Below are positions 45,581 to 56,829 of a DNA stretch of 64,000 nt, piece after piece. Source of the stretch: Phaonia tiefii (Eukaryota > Arthropoda > Insecta > Diptera > Muscidae). Position 1 is the stretch's first letter; each line of letters opens with the position of its first letter. The translations under genes and the position numbers were made by a program. The notes under the pieces were generated by a model. The model was not told the DNA's origin, searched no databases, and was given only the letters and a program-made list of their open reading frames with translations. The stretch spans positions 125,223,024-125,287,023 of the forward strand of contig OZ008368.1 of NCBI GenBank assembly GCA_963931995.1, read 5' to 3'.

Positions 45581-46019
45581 GTTATTTTTGTCTTATTTTA
45601 TATTTGTATTGTATTGTGATTGTTATTTTATAGATTTCTGAAGATGCGGATGACGAAATATTGAAAAAAAAAATAAACAAACAAAGACCTCGAGCTTGGA
45701 AAATCATTTATTAGATCAGGTCGATCTAATAGATTAGGTCGAAAAAACATATTATTAAAAAAAACAACATTTAATCATTTTTTTCTTCATAATGTATTTA
45801 TAATTTCAAAACTGTTGATTATGTTGAGAATGTTCTTGATTTTTCTAAATTTGTTTAAACAAAATCGGATAATACTCATTTTATTTTAACTGATTGCTGT
45901 TCAAAAGCATACAATTTGCACAAAATAAAAAATTCATAGAATTTTCATCTAACAGCTTATTTCATACAGATTTATTGCAACATAAAGAGATTTCACAACA
46001 TACTTATTTCAACTATTTT

Positions 46020-46957
46020 TAATACTTCGTATGGTAGCCCTTTGCTTTTTCAAGAGCCTGCAGTCTACTTGGCATTGATTATACCAGACTCTGTGTTATT
46101 TCTGGGGTTATTTTCTCCCATTCTGACTGTAGCGCCACTTTCAGCTCGTTTTTGCCAGATATAGCCCACAGATTTTCAATAACGTTCATATCCGGAGATT
46201 GTGCTGGTGGTTTCATTAAATGGGGGCAATTCCATATAAGCCAAGTTTGCACTATTCCAGACTTGTGCTTCGGGTCGTTGTCTTGGCAGAATCTGAAATT
46301 TTCTCGAATTCCAAGGTTTTCTGCACTTTGGAGCGCAAATTGGTTCGTAGAATGTCAAGGTACATGTTTTGTCCATAATTCCATCGATGAACACTAAATA
46401 TCCAACGCCGGCTGCCGACATACAGGCCCAAACCATCACGCTCCCACCACCATGTTTTACACTGGCCTTAAGATTTTCTTTATTTAGCTCTGTATTTGGT
46501 TTCCGCCAAACGTAGGACATACCATCAGACCCGAAAATATTGAACTTAGATTCATCAGCGAAAATGACCGTGTTCCAGAAGTCTAGCGGCTTGTTAACAT
46601 GTTCCTTGGCAAAAACATATCGATTGAGTTTGTTCTTTTAACTAATAAACGGTTTCGTGCGAGCTACTCTGCCTTTAAAATCATGTTTACGAAGGAAGCG
46701 GCGCTGCACGATTTTCCTAGCGTCTCCTTAATCTCAGTAGCCAGTTTTGGAGCTGATAATTTCGGATTTGTCTTTATCTTTCGGACAATCCATCGTTCAT
46801 CAGATGCATTAAAAATTTTGTTGGGCGCATTTCTACCCTTATTTTCTACCGTCGCTGAGCTTAATCCAACACATTCAGGAATCTTCCGTACCGATTTGTT
46901 ACTTTTAAAATGTTTTATGACCAATTCACGCTGTTCAATTGTTGTGCGACGTCCCAT
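46020..46957 (-). pseudogene. Tc1-like transposase, nearly full length, broken (left arm)
   Basis: The minus strand starts MGRRTTIEQRELVIKHF (46957), a Tc1 helix-turn-helix. A small deletion follows LSSATV, then NKIFNASDERWIVRKIKTNP (second DNA-binding half). A frame change leads to RVARTKPFIS with an in-frame TAA. Next come VIFADESKFNIFGSDG (catalytic), KHGGGSVMVWACMSAAGVG, another shift, FCQDNDPKHKS (catalytic D), and MNVIENLWA (catalytic E). The end is near LEKAKGYHTKY. Length is close to the usual 340 residues. All three catalytic positions are visible across frames. The mirror copy is at 50180-51117. Confidence 0.87.
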
Positions 46958-47336
46958 TATTTTCTTTAAATTAGAACTTCACCCGCGACAGTAAAATTAC
47001 ACTGAATTCTTCCAAACCAATTCCTAAAACATCGAAGAACGTAATAAGAAACAATACATATATTACCGTTAGGCTGACAAACTGTGATCGTGAAAAAAAT
47101 TGTTTCAAAAGAGGTTGTAGCAACCGCAAATTCGGTTGTTAACACCGAATTGAGGTTGCCACAACCGAATTGAGGTTGTTACGACCGAATGTAGTCCCCA
47201 CAACCGAAATTCGGTTGAAGCAACCTCCTCTCATAATTGATACGGTTGTGGCAACTGAATCTTTAATTATATTTGTTCAATCAACTAAATTTTCTAAAAT
47301 TTCGGTTGGAACAACCGAACTTGAAATTAATTCGGA

Positions 47337-47740
47337 TGCAACCGAATTTGGCATCAATTCGGTTGCAGTAACCGAATTTGGTATCAATTCGGTTGCAGTA
47401 ACGGAATTTGGTATCAATTCGGTTGTAACTACCGAATTAGGTATCAATTCGGTTGTAACTACCAAATTTGGTATCAATTCGGTTGTAACTACAGAATTTG
47501 GTATCAATTCGGTTGTAACTATAGAATTTGGTATCAATTCGGTTGTAACTACCGAATTAGGTATCAATTCGGTTGTAACTACAGCATTTGGTATCAATTC
47601 GGTTGTAACTACCGAATTTGGTATCAATTCGGTTGTAACTATAGAGTTTGGTATCAATTCGGTTGTCACCACCGAATTTGCTATCAATTCGGTTGTAGCT
47701 ACCGAATATGGTATCAATACGGCGCAATAACCGAATTAAT
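47337..47740. repeat. 30-bp minisatellite, left arm of the Foldback-like element
   Basis: About 13 units of roughly ggtatcaattcggttgtaac plus taccgaattt repeat head to tail. As 30 is a multiple of three and units lack stops, both strands are open (EFGINSVVTT and ELIPNSVVTT repeats). These frames are not genes. Confidence 0.9.
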
Positions 47741-47830
47741 CCTTAATCCGAATTCGGCGTCAATTCGGTTGCTGTAACTGAATTTCTCATGAATTCTGTA
47801 GTTACAACCGAATTTCATTTTCAATTCGGT

Positions 47831-48455
47831 TACCACAACATAATTCTATGTATTTAAAATTTGACGTTTAAAATTATGAAAACAAATATTATATTAAAAG
47901 AAGATAAAGATACACTCATTAGAGGTTGCCACAACCTCATTAGAGGTTGACACAACCTCATTAGAGGTTATCACAACATCATTATAGGTTGTCACAACCG
48001 AATTTAGGTAGTGTCATGATTTATTATTCAGTATTCTTATGAAAAACATTGGAGAGTGAGAAAATAAAATTAATTATATAGGAAAATCTTTAGAATAACA
48101 CATTTATTTTACATGACACTACCGCCCTTTTTTGAAGTCCCGACCATCATGGGACACCGCACCAATTATAGTGTGTTGTTTCTATTGATTTAGGTCCTAA
48201 ACTGTTTCGTACACATATTTTTGCAGCATTATTGAAGACCGAACTTTTAAAGCTTCAAAACTCTTGATATCGGCTTGGACATTCTCTGCAAAATAAGACG
48301 ATTTAATACAAAAACAACAATTACAATATTTTTCCTTACCTTACCACCAACAACACCGTGACGAGAACACTTTACACTCCTTAACTTCTTTTAATATAAT
48401 ATTTGTTTTCATAATTTTAAACGTCAAATTTTAAATACATAGAATTATGTTGTGG
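47831..48455. other. spacer of the Foldback-like element
   Basis: Near-terminal blocks taattctatgtatttaaaat and the inverted copy (48395-48450) continue the arms inward. Inside are four ~21-bp units of the type cattagaggttgccacaacc (47918-47990). The rest (about 48000-48390) has no clear gene. A sequence equal to 47900-48050, inverted, recurs at 56446-56600. Confidence 0.7.
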
Positions 48456-48564
48456 TAACCGAATTGAAAATGAAATTCGGTTGTAACTACAGAATTCATG
48501 AGAAATTCAGTTACAGCAACCGAATTGACGCCGAATTCGGATTAAGGATTAATTCGGTTATTGC

Positions 48565-48935
48565 GCCGTATTGATACCATATTCGGTAGCTACAACCGAA
48601 TTGATAGCAAATTCGGTGGTGACAACCGAATTGATACCAAATTCTACAGTTACAACCGAATTGATACCTAATTCGGTAGTTACAACCGAATTGATACCAA
48701 ATTCTATAGTTACAACCGAATTGATACCAAATTCTGTAGTTACAACCGAATTGATACCAAATTTGGTAGTTACAACCGAATTGATACCTAATTCGGTAGT
48801 TACAACCGAATTGATACCAAATTTGGTAGTTACAACCGAATTGATACCTAATTCGGTAGTTACAACCGAATTGATACCAAATTCGGTTACTGCAACCGAA
48901 TTGATGCCAAATTCGGTTGCATCCGAATTAATTTC
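48565..48935. repeat. 30-bp minisatellite, inverted arm
   Basis: About 12 units in the opposite orientation (accgaattgataccaaattc phase) mirror 47337-47740 with slightly different unit number and variants. Confidence 0.9.
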
Positions 48936-49096
48936 AAATTCGGTTGTTCCAACCGAAATTTTAGAAAATTTAGTTGATTGAACAAATATAATTAAAGATT
49001 CAGTTGCCACAACCGTATCAATTATGAGAGGAGGTTGCTTCAACCGAATTTCGGTTGTGGGGACTACATTCGGTCGTAACAACCTCAATTCGGTTG

Positions 49097-49296
49097 NNNN
49101 NNNNNNNNNNNNNNNNNNNNNNNNNNNNNNNNNNNNNNNNNNNNNNNNNNNNNNNNNNNNNNNNNNNNNNNNNNNNNNNNNNNNNNNNNNNNNNNNNNNN
49201 NNNNNNNNNNNNNNNNNNNNNNNNNNNNNNNNNNNNNNNNNNNNNNNNNNNNNNNNNNNNNNNNNNNNNNNNNNNNNNNNNNNNNNNNNNNNNNNN
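49097..49296. other. assembly gap, 200 N
   Basis: Exactly 200 unknown bases lie inside the minisatellite. The round number suggests a placeholder length. Sequence on the two sides does not continue in phase, so the true order here is not known. Confidence 0.98.
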
Positions 49297-49830
49297 GAAT
49301 TTGGCATCAATTCGGTTGCAGTAACCGAATTTGGTATCAATTCGGTTGCAGTATCGGAATTTGGTATCAATTCGGTTGTAACTACCGAATTAGGTATCAA
49401 TTCGGTTGTAACTACCAAATTTGGTATCAATTCGGTTGTAACTACAGAATTTGGTATCAATTCGGTTGTAACTATAGAATTTGGTATCAATTCGGTTGTA
49501 ACTACCGAATTAGGTATCAATTCGGTTGTAACTACAGCATTTGGTATCAATTCGGTTGTAACTACCGAATTTGGTATCAATTCGGTTGTAACTATAGAAT
49601 TTGGTATCAATTCGGTTGTCACCACCGAATTGATACCAAATTCTATAGTTACAACCGAATTGATACCAAATTCTGTAGTTACAACCGAATTGATACCAAA
49701 TTTGGTAGTTACAACCGAATTGATACCAAATTCCGTTACTGCAACCGAATTGATACCAAATTCGGTTACTGCAACCGAATTGATGCCAAATTCGGTTGCA
49801 TCCGAATTAATTTCAAATTCGGTTGTTCCA
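49297..49830. repeat. 30-bp minisatellite, plus units then inverted units with no spacer
   Basis: Units run in plus orientation to about 49625, then switch within accaccgaattgatacc to the inverted orientation. The switch has no spacer, unlike 47831-48455, so this copy looks like an internally deleted foldback. Confidence 0.85.
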
Positions 49831-50179
49831 ACCGAAATTTTAGAAAATTTAGTTGATTGAACAAATATAATTAAAGATTCAGTTGCCACAACCGTATCAA
49901 TTATGAGAGGAGGTTGCTTCAACCGAATTTCGGTTGTGGGGACTACATTCGGTCGTAACAACCTCAATTCGGTTGTGGCAACCTCAATTCGGTGTTAACA
50001 ACCGAATTTACGGTTGCTACAACCTATTTTGAAACAATTTTTTTCACGATCACAGTTTGTCAGCCTAACGGTAATATATGTATTGTTTCTTATTACGTTC
50101 TTCGATGTTTTAGGAATTGGTTTGGAAGAATTCAGTGTAATTTTACTGTCGCGGGTGAAGTTCTAATTTAAAGAAAATA

Positions 50180-51117
50180 ATGGGACGTCGCACAACAATT
50201 GAACAGCGTGAATTGGTCATAAAACATTTTAAAAGTAACAAATCGGTACGGAAGATTCCTGAATGTGTTGGATTAAGCTCAGCGACGGTAGAAAATAAGG
50301 GTAGAAATGCGCCCAACAAAATTTTTAATGCATCTGATGAACGATGGATTGTCCGAAAGATAAAGACAAATCCGAAATTATCAGCTCCAAAACTGGCTAC
50401 TGAGATTAAGGAGACGCTAGGAAAATCGTGCAGCGCCGCTTCCTTCGTAAACATGATTTTAAAGGCAGAGTAGCTCGCACGAAACCGTTTATTAGTTAAA
50501 AGAACAAACTCAATCGATATGTTTTTGCCAAGGAACATGTTAACAAGCCGCTAGACTTCTGGAACACGGTCATTTTCGCTGATGAATCTAAGTTCAATAT
50601 TTTCGGGTCTGATGGTATGTCCTACGTTTGGCGGAAACCAAATACAGAGCTAAATAAAGAAAATCTTAAGGCCAGTGTAAAACATGGTGGTGGGAGCGTG
50701 ATGGTTTGGGCCTGTATGTCGGCAGCCGGCGTTGGATATTTAGTGTTCATCGATGGAATTATGGACAAAACATGTACCTTGACATTCTACGAACCAATTT
50801 GCGCTCCAAAGTGCAGAAAACCTTGGAATTCGAGAAAATTTCAGATTCTGCCAAGACAACGACCCGAAGCACAAGTCTGGAATAGTGCAAACTTGGCTTA
50901 TATGGAATTGCCCCCATTTAATGAAACCACCAGCACAATCTCCGGATATGAACGTTATTGAAAATCTGTGGGCTATATCTGGCAAAAACGAGCTGAAAGT
51001 GGCGCTACAGTCAGAATGGGAGAAAATAACCCCAGAAATAACACAGAGTCTGGTATAATCAATGCCAAGTAGACTGCAGGCTCTTGAAAAAGCAAAGGGC
51101 TACCATACGAAGTATTA
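50180..51117 (+). pseudogene. Tc1-like transposase, broken (right arm)
   Basis: Mirror of 46020-46957, with the same deletion after LSSATV, the same in-frame TAA after RTKPFIS, and the same shift near the catalytic asparagine-aspartate block. Identical damage shows that the copies arose by duplication after decay. It starts 155 bp from the edge of the Foldback-like element. Confidence 0.87.
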
Positions 51118-51560
51118 AAAATAGTTGAAATAAGTATGTTGTGAAAACTCTTTATGTTGCAATAAATCTGTATGAAATAAGCTGTTAGATGAAAATTCTA
51201 TGAATTTTTTATTTTGTGCAAATTGTATGCTTTTGAACAGCAATCAGTTAAAATAAAATGAGTATTATCCGATTTTGTTTAAACAAATTTAGAAAAATCA
51301 AGAACATTCTCAACATAATCAACAGTTTTGAAATTATAAATACATTATGAAGAAAAAAATGATTAAATGTTGTTTTTTTTAATAATATGTTTTTTCGACC
51401 TAATCTATTAGATCGACCTGATCTAATAAATGATTTTCCAAGCTCGAGGTCTTTGTTTGTTTGTTTATTTTTTTTTTCAATATTTCGTCATCCGCATCTT
51501 CAGAAATCTATAAAATAACAATCACAATACAATACAAATATAAAATAAGACAAAAATAAC

Positions 51561-52337
51561 ATCCCAGTTAGCATTTGAATGTTTGTTTCACGATCACGAT
51601 TGTTTCGCGACTGGATTTCCAATCGTCACCACGATTGTCGGAGCAGAATTATATTTTTCTCTGCTTTTAAGACTTTGTGCTCACGATTTGTTTTTGTGTT
51701 TACTTTGTGTCACAGTCTTACATGTAGTTTTCTTATTGTTGTCTTACTTCTTCCCGCATACTCCGCCGAACTCGTGTTTTGCAAGGAGAATTTAATTATG
51801 TCTCTCTGAAATTCTAACGGGTTTTCCAATATCTGCTCAGCATAAAAAGAAAAAACTTTTTTACTTCTTTTCATTTGAGTATTTAAGAAGCAAAGAAGCG
51901 TCAGAAGTGTAGTGCAGCACAAGTGTTTTGCTCTATGAAAGAAACAAATAATCAGCCTTATTACGAATTTCGTTCCCGTATTTCGACTACGACAGTTTTG
52001 TAAAAGATTAAAGACAAAGTTGACGTGTTATCTTTGATCTTTTACAAAACTGTCGTAGTCGAAATACGACAACGACACTCGTAATAAGGCTGAATAATAA
52101 GCATTTTTGTATAAATTTACCATCGTCTTCGCAATCGCCCGCGATTGGATTTTGATCATCGTCGACGATTGGATTTTGCTCATCGTCGACGATTGGAAAG
52201 TAAGAGTCGCCGTCTTGACACAGTTACTTCAGTTGCTCTGATCGTGCGCGATTGGAATACGACATCGCGCACGATTACTTTAATCGTCGGCTCCGATCGT
52301 GAAAGAGTCGTGCACGATTGAAAATGCTAGCTGGGAT
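51561..52337. mobile_element. MITE with atcccag ends (right arm), longer allele
   Basis: Mirror of 44916-45580, with about 112 extra bases at 52147-52258. The extra part includes two units of ggattttg-tcatcgtcgacg and is bordered by gcgattgga on both sides. A deletion between these direct repeats in the left arm is the simplest explanation. Confidence 0.65.
51953..52092. mobile_element. foldback MITE, family D (right arm)
   Basis: Mirror of 45049-45188 with the same 3-bp flanks. Confidence 0.87.
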
Positions 52338-52555
52338 AACACCCTTACACAAAAAACGAAACAATAAACACTTAAGCTATGTATATGTACACGGTTGTCA
52401 GATCTGCAAATATTGTCAGACATACCAATGTGCTAACAATGACCAGACAATGAACAATTGTCACTACAATGTAGATTGCCAGTTTACACGGTTGTCAGAG
52501 AATTGTCAGAAAATGTGGCGATCCATTGTAACACAATTATCTAACAATAAGCTTG

Positions 52556-52681
52556 TTTTTTTATTCCCTGCTAAATTAATTTTTCGACGACTTTGTATGG
52601 AGTGCCGATTAAAATCGCTTAATATCGCTTAGTTCCCCATACAAATTCGTCGAAAAATTAGTTTAGCAGGGAATAAAAAAA
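52556..52681. repeat. small foldback MITE (right arm)
   Basis: Mirror of 44572-44697. Confidence 0.75.
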
Positions 52682-53124
52682 CAGGCTTAATGAATTTATA
52701 TGACAACATTGTCGGGCAACAAATTTTAAGTTTACACGGTTGTCAGAATTGGTCAGATTGTCAGGATCACCGCGAAGAAGCATCAGAAAGCGATGCCGCT
52801 CGTAGTTAATTTAACGGCGCCAACTACCTTCATATAGTGGTTGGCGCATGACGGCGATCAATCCTGGGATGATTCCAAATTGAGGAGAAAATGTTTTATA
52901 TACTTATGTTTTATATTATATTTGGTAAAAAAAAAACAAATTAAATTAAATGTCAAGCAAATTAGACTTTTGCCTGGAAATAATTGGTGGAGTTCGGGAA
53001 ACTGTTTTAATCACTTGGTTGGTTGGTTGAAAAGGCTGCAAGACAGCACGCTGTCTAGCACACTCAGGCTAAAGTAGCCCATTCTGATACCTGCAGTTTC
53101 CTCCATAGCAACTATTGACTAGTC

Positions 53125-54212
53125 GTCTAGCCAATTTGCCTTTCAATAAATTTGTCTATAAGACCTACAGGAATATCCTGTAGGGCTACGGTGCTAACTA
53201 AATGTGTACCGAATATCCCACTTCTCAGTCCTGCCAGTGCAGGGCAATCCAAGAGAAGGTGTTTCGTCGTTTCCTCTTCCATGCAGCATCTACAGAGAGT
53301 GGAGTTTCTATGTCCCAATCTTAGGGCGTGTTTTCCTACAAGACAATGTCCCGTAAGTGTTCCTATCATTGTGGATAACCTACCTCTCGGCAAGTTAAGT
53401 AGTGTCTAGCTAACGCATCCGCTACGCAATTGCCTGGAATGTCGCTGTGTCCCAGTACCCAGATGAGCCTGATGTCAAAATACTCTGCCATCACCCTAAG
53501 TCATGAGTGGCATTCTTTCACCGTCAGGGACGTAGAAAACATGGCTTCCAGGGATTTTATGACAGCCTGGCTGTCTATGTAGATACATATTCTTCAGAGG
53601 GTTGTGATACTACTTTTCAGTAGTTCAGCAACCTCCAGTATGGCGGTAACTTCCGCCTGAAATACACAACAGTGATCAGGCAGCTTGAAAGAGATATTTA
53701 TATTTAGGTCCGGTGAATGCTCCATCCGTGAAACTTTGATCCATCCGTGAAAAATCTGATACTACTGGTATCCCCTTCCAGTGACTTTTCCCAGGTATGC
53801 CTGTTCGGAATAAAAGTCCTTAGATTTGTCGCTGGTAGAAGGTAGGGGATACAGTAGTCCGTTTTGCTCCGATATCAAAACGCCACAATCTCTGATTCTC
53901 ACCATGGATGTAGCGGCTGCCGATTCGGCCATGATATCAGTAGTAGAGATGTTCAGGATAGCACTAAGTGCAGTACCTGACGTCGTGCCCATTGCGCCAC
54001 TAACGCTAATCAGTGCTGATCTTTGAATTTTCATCCAGGAATTCAGGATATATTTCCTTTGGAGGGACCTTCACCAAATCACGATGCCATAGAGAAGTAT
54101 TGGTCTGACTGTTGCCGTATAAATCCACATGGTGACAACTGCACACGTTATAAGGGCCACGATTTACGGATATGAACTTGGGATGTAATAACTCTATATT
54201 GATCCGGTGCAA
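53125..54212 (-). pseudogene. LOA/I-like LINE 3' part with RNase H (right arm)
   Basis: Mirror of 43041-44128 with the same RNase H motifs, zinc knuckle and stops. One residue differs visibly: EQAYLGK here against EQEYLGK in the left arm. Confidence 0.82.
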
Positions 54213-55735
54213 GCATCCAATTGACAGATGTCCTCGAAACTTATAAGGCTGACATTACCGCTATCCAGGAAATGCGATGGACAGGACATGGCTGCACAAG
54301 AAAAACAGTTGCCATGAGTTTGGTTTCGGATTTGTGGTTGGAAAAAGACTGCGACATCTAGTCAATCCTGTGAGTTAACCGCATAAAAGCGAAATATTTT
54401 TATATTTCCCTAATTTGTGTGCATGCCCGACAGAAGAGAAAGATGATGATTTAAAAGACATATTCTATGAGCTCCTAGAGGAAACGTATGACCGCTGCCC
54501 GAGCCATGACATTTAGATTGTACTAAGAGATTTTAATACTATAGTACAGTGTAATGGACGTACGAGTGCTCAGAGGAGCAAGCATCGATTCTGATCACGA
54601 CTTCCCTCCTACCAAGACGAGGTCAGAACAGCTATTGCCCGGCTTAAGAACAACAAAGCTGCAGGAGCCAATGGATTACCGGCGGTGCCGTTTAAAGCTG
54701 GTGGCGATGAGCTTGCATTAGCAAAATTTGGATGTGCGGCGATTGGAGTCTCAGTGTATTATATCCCATATTTAAAAAAGGTGACCCAGGTCTCTGTGCC
54801 AACTACCGTGTAATAAGTCTTTTAGCCATGGCATATAAGGTTAAAACACCATACGCCTTTGCAGGATGACCTTGACGAACACCAAATCCGCAGTGAAAGT
54901 TTATAAGAATCTTACCGAACCTTTTGAAACTAAGCGAAGCCTCAGGCAAGGCATCACCCCGTCGTGTGATCTCTTGAACACTTAGTGGAGATCATTATGA
55001 GAAAAGTTGCAGTCAACATGAAAAAACCATCAGCAGCAAAAGTCACATGCTGCGCGAGAGTACTGATGATATACCGTAGATATCATTAGAGAGAAGTTAC
55101 TGTTAGAGAAGTTACTGCGGTGTTGTCGAGAATTGAGAAGGAGTCAGCAAAAGTGGGTCTGGACACGACAAAATTAATGGTTTCAACGAGCAGGGCCTCC
55201 ACGCGATTAGACCAAAGCGTGAACGTTGATAACCGTTGTAACTTCGAGGTGGTGGACGAATTTATACTTAAATACCTCGGATCTGGCGTAAACGGGCACA
55301 ACAACGTCAGCCTTGAGATCTGTCTTGCTTTATTGGGCAGAATCCTGGGTCTTATCACAAGCAGACGAAAAACCTGTAGGAGGCTTGGAGACAAATACTC
55401 GGAGAAATTTATGGCCCTATAGTGCACAACGACGAGTATTAGAGACGCATGAACCATGAGCTGTATGAGTTTTATCCCGACATTGACATTGTTAAGCGGG
55501 TCAAAATAACGCGATTGCGCTGTCAGTAGAATGGATGAAGAGGAACCAGCACGAAGGGTTAAATACAAAGACCAATACTCTGCTGGAGATATCAGGTTGA
55601 CGAATCCCTGCGAACAATGGGCATTGCCAACTGGGGAGATAGGGCAGAAGGCCAAACTGGTTGGCGAAATATGTTATATTCGTTTTGTAAGGTCCCTGGC
55701 CCCCCGGGGTTATGCGAGACCGGATAAGTAAGTAA
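54212..55735 (+). pseudogene. RTE-clade LINE remnant (right arm)
   Basis: Mirror of 41522-43040, with the same endonuclease pieces, the same missing catalytic RT core and the same tail. One visible difference is GEIGQKAKLVG here against GEIGQKTKLVG in the left arm. Confidence 0.82.
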
Positions 55736-55831
55736 AGAATTGGCCCAGGTCTACGAAAACTGGACTGAGGCTGACTGTAAGGTAAAATGTTAAATTCGTC
55801 ACGTTTTAAATTATAAAAAACTAATTACGCC

Positions 55832-56026
55832 TTGTATTTAAGATTTCATGGTCCGAAAAGACTAAAATCAATTGTTTTGAGTCCGATGGCCAGTATTGGT
55901 ACGAGACCAAAGATCGAAATACTAACGATACCGAATGTAGTAACACAAACTATGAAACATGTAGGTGGCTCCATAATGGTATGGGGATGTATTACGAAGA
56001 ATGGAGTGAGAAGGTCCTCTAGTTAA
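55832..56026 (+). pseudogene. Tc1-like transposase fragment (right arm)
   Basis: Mirror of 41227-41421, with the VGGSIMVWGCITKNGVR block. Confidence 0.7.
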
Positions 56027-56344
56027 AATTGAAGGAATTTTGAAAAACGGGCCTTCTACACCAAGAATGCAATAACTTGATAAAGTTAATATTTTGTTTT
56101 GTTTTTAATTAAATATTTAAAATATACAAATTTGTTTCCAGACTGTGTCAACCCTGTTACAATTACAAATCGATGGCATCAAAGAATACACCGCATTCCT
56201 TTATTTTGTTATTTCTGAAGTCTCCCCTTCATCTGCTGACTAGCCAGAAATAATAATGTTGAGCAGTATTCAAAATATGGTTATATAAATTTTTGGATGT
56301 AATCGTTGACAGTTTATTCCAATTCTTCTTATTCCAAAATCTTC

Positions 56345-56436
56345 TGTGTGCGCGGCTCTTGTACATGAGAACGTGGGTTCGATTCCTGCTCAGAGCACCT
56401 TACATTTCTTTCGACGACTGTCGACACTATCGAGTA
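56345..56436 (+). mobile_element. SINE fragment cut by the palindrome edge
   Basis: Only the tRNA-like head and first body phrase (gtgcgcggctcttgtacatg through cgacactatcgagta) are present. It is the mirror of 40817-40909. The 3' part is replaced by Foldback-like sequence. Confidence 0.82.
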
Positions 56437-56445
56437 GTCACTAAT

Positions 56446-56665
56446 GTTTTTCATAAGAATACTGAATAATAAATCATGACACTATCTAAATTCGGTTGTG
56501 ACAACCTATAATGAGGTTGTGATAACCTCTAATGAGGTTGTAATAACCTCTAATGATGTTGTGATAACCTCTAATGAGGTTGTGGCAACCTCTAATGAGG
56601 TTGTGACAAGCTCTAAATTCGGTTACGGCTATTTCGGCTGTCTCAACCGAATATTTCTGTGAGTG
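56446..56665 (-). mobile_element. second Foldback-like fragment at the outer breakpoint
   Basis: The phrase aatgtttttcataagaatac and what follows match the inverted spacer 47900-48050, then continue as about six 21-bp units of the type aacctctaatgaggttgtg. The end reads ctaaattcggttacggctat and ctcaaccgaatatttctgtg. It joins the SINE fragment at 56436 within 10 bp. Confidence 0.75.
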
Positions 56666-56829
56666 TATGAAATAAGCTGTGAGGGTTGCTTTTGTACGTA
56701 GTACGTACTTAAAGAAGTCCTGCTATGAGACAACGCCGCAGTGTTTTATTTACTTTTTGCATATTTACTCGTTTTACAATTACAGTGTTGTAAAAACAAA
56801 TGTACAAGTAATTTTTCCTCGAAAAAATG

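Larger units (their letters stand above)
40817..47111 (+). repeat. left arm of a 15.6-kb palindrome
   Basis: This segment is repeated in inverted orientation at 50026-56436. Position sums are constant at 97137-97141 near the centre and 97253 further out, where a ~112-bp indel shifts the register. Every feature of the arm (SINE piece, Tc1 fragments, RTE, LOA-like LINE, MITEs) has a mirror. By eye only isolated base differences occur, for example in the RTE tail near 41602/55651. The contents are unrelated old repeats, so the duplication is of a genomic segment rather than of one transposon. Confidence 0.92.
47112..50025. mobile_element. Foldback-like element(s) with 30-bp-repeat inverted ends, interrupted by a gap
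   Basis: The region starts aggttgtagcaaccgcaaat at 47112 and ends with the inverted form at 50025. It contains a plus-oriented minisatellite arm (47112-47830), a spacer (47831-48455), a minus-oriented arm (48456-49096), the 200-N gap, a plus arm (49297-49625) that turns directly into a minus arm (49626-50025). Long inverted ends made of tandem ~30-bp units are the defining look of Drosophila Foldback and Galileo elements. Two units are joined here. No transposase is recognised in the spacer. Confidence 0.75.
50026..56436 (-). repeat. right arm of the 15.6-kb palindrome
   Basis: This is the inverted copy of 40817-47111. It is about 116 bp longer, nearly all of it an indel at about 52147-52258. 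It ends abruptly in the middle of a SINE (cgacactatcgagta, 56424-56436) and continues into sequence from a Foldback-like spacer. Confidence 0.92.

Noticed and set aside
47170..47730. Repeat protein of EFGINSVVTT units
   Set aside because: The opposite strand is equally open, as expected from the repeat length. There is no start context, signal or flanking gene structure.
48558..49967. Long open frame of 469 codons through the minisatellite and the gap
   Set aside because: It is a product of a 30-bp repeat without stops on either strand, and it reads across 200 unknown bases. It is not a gene.
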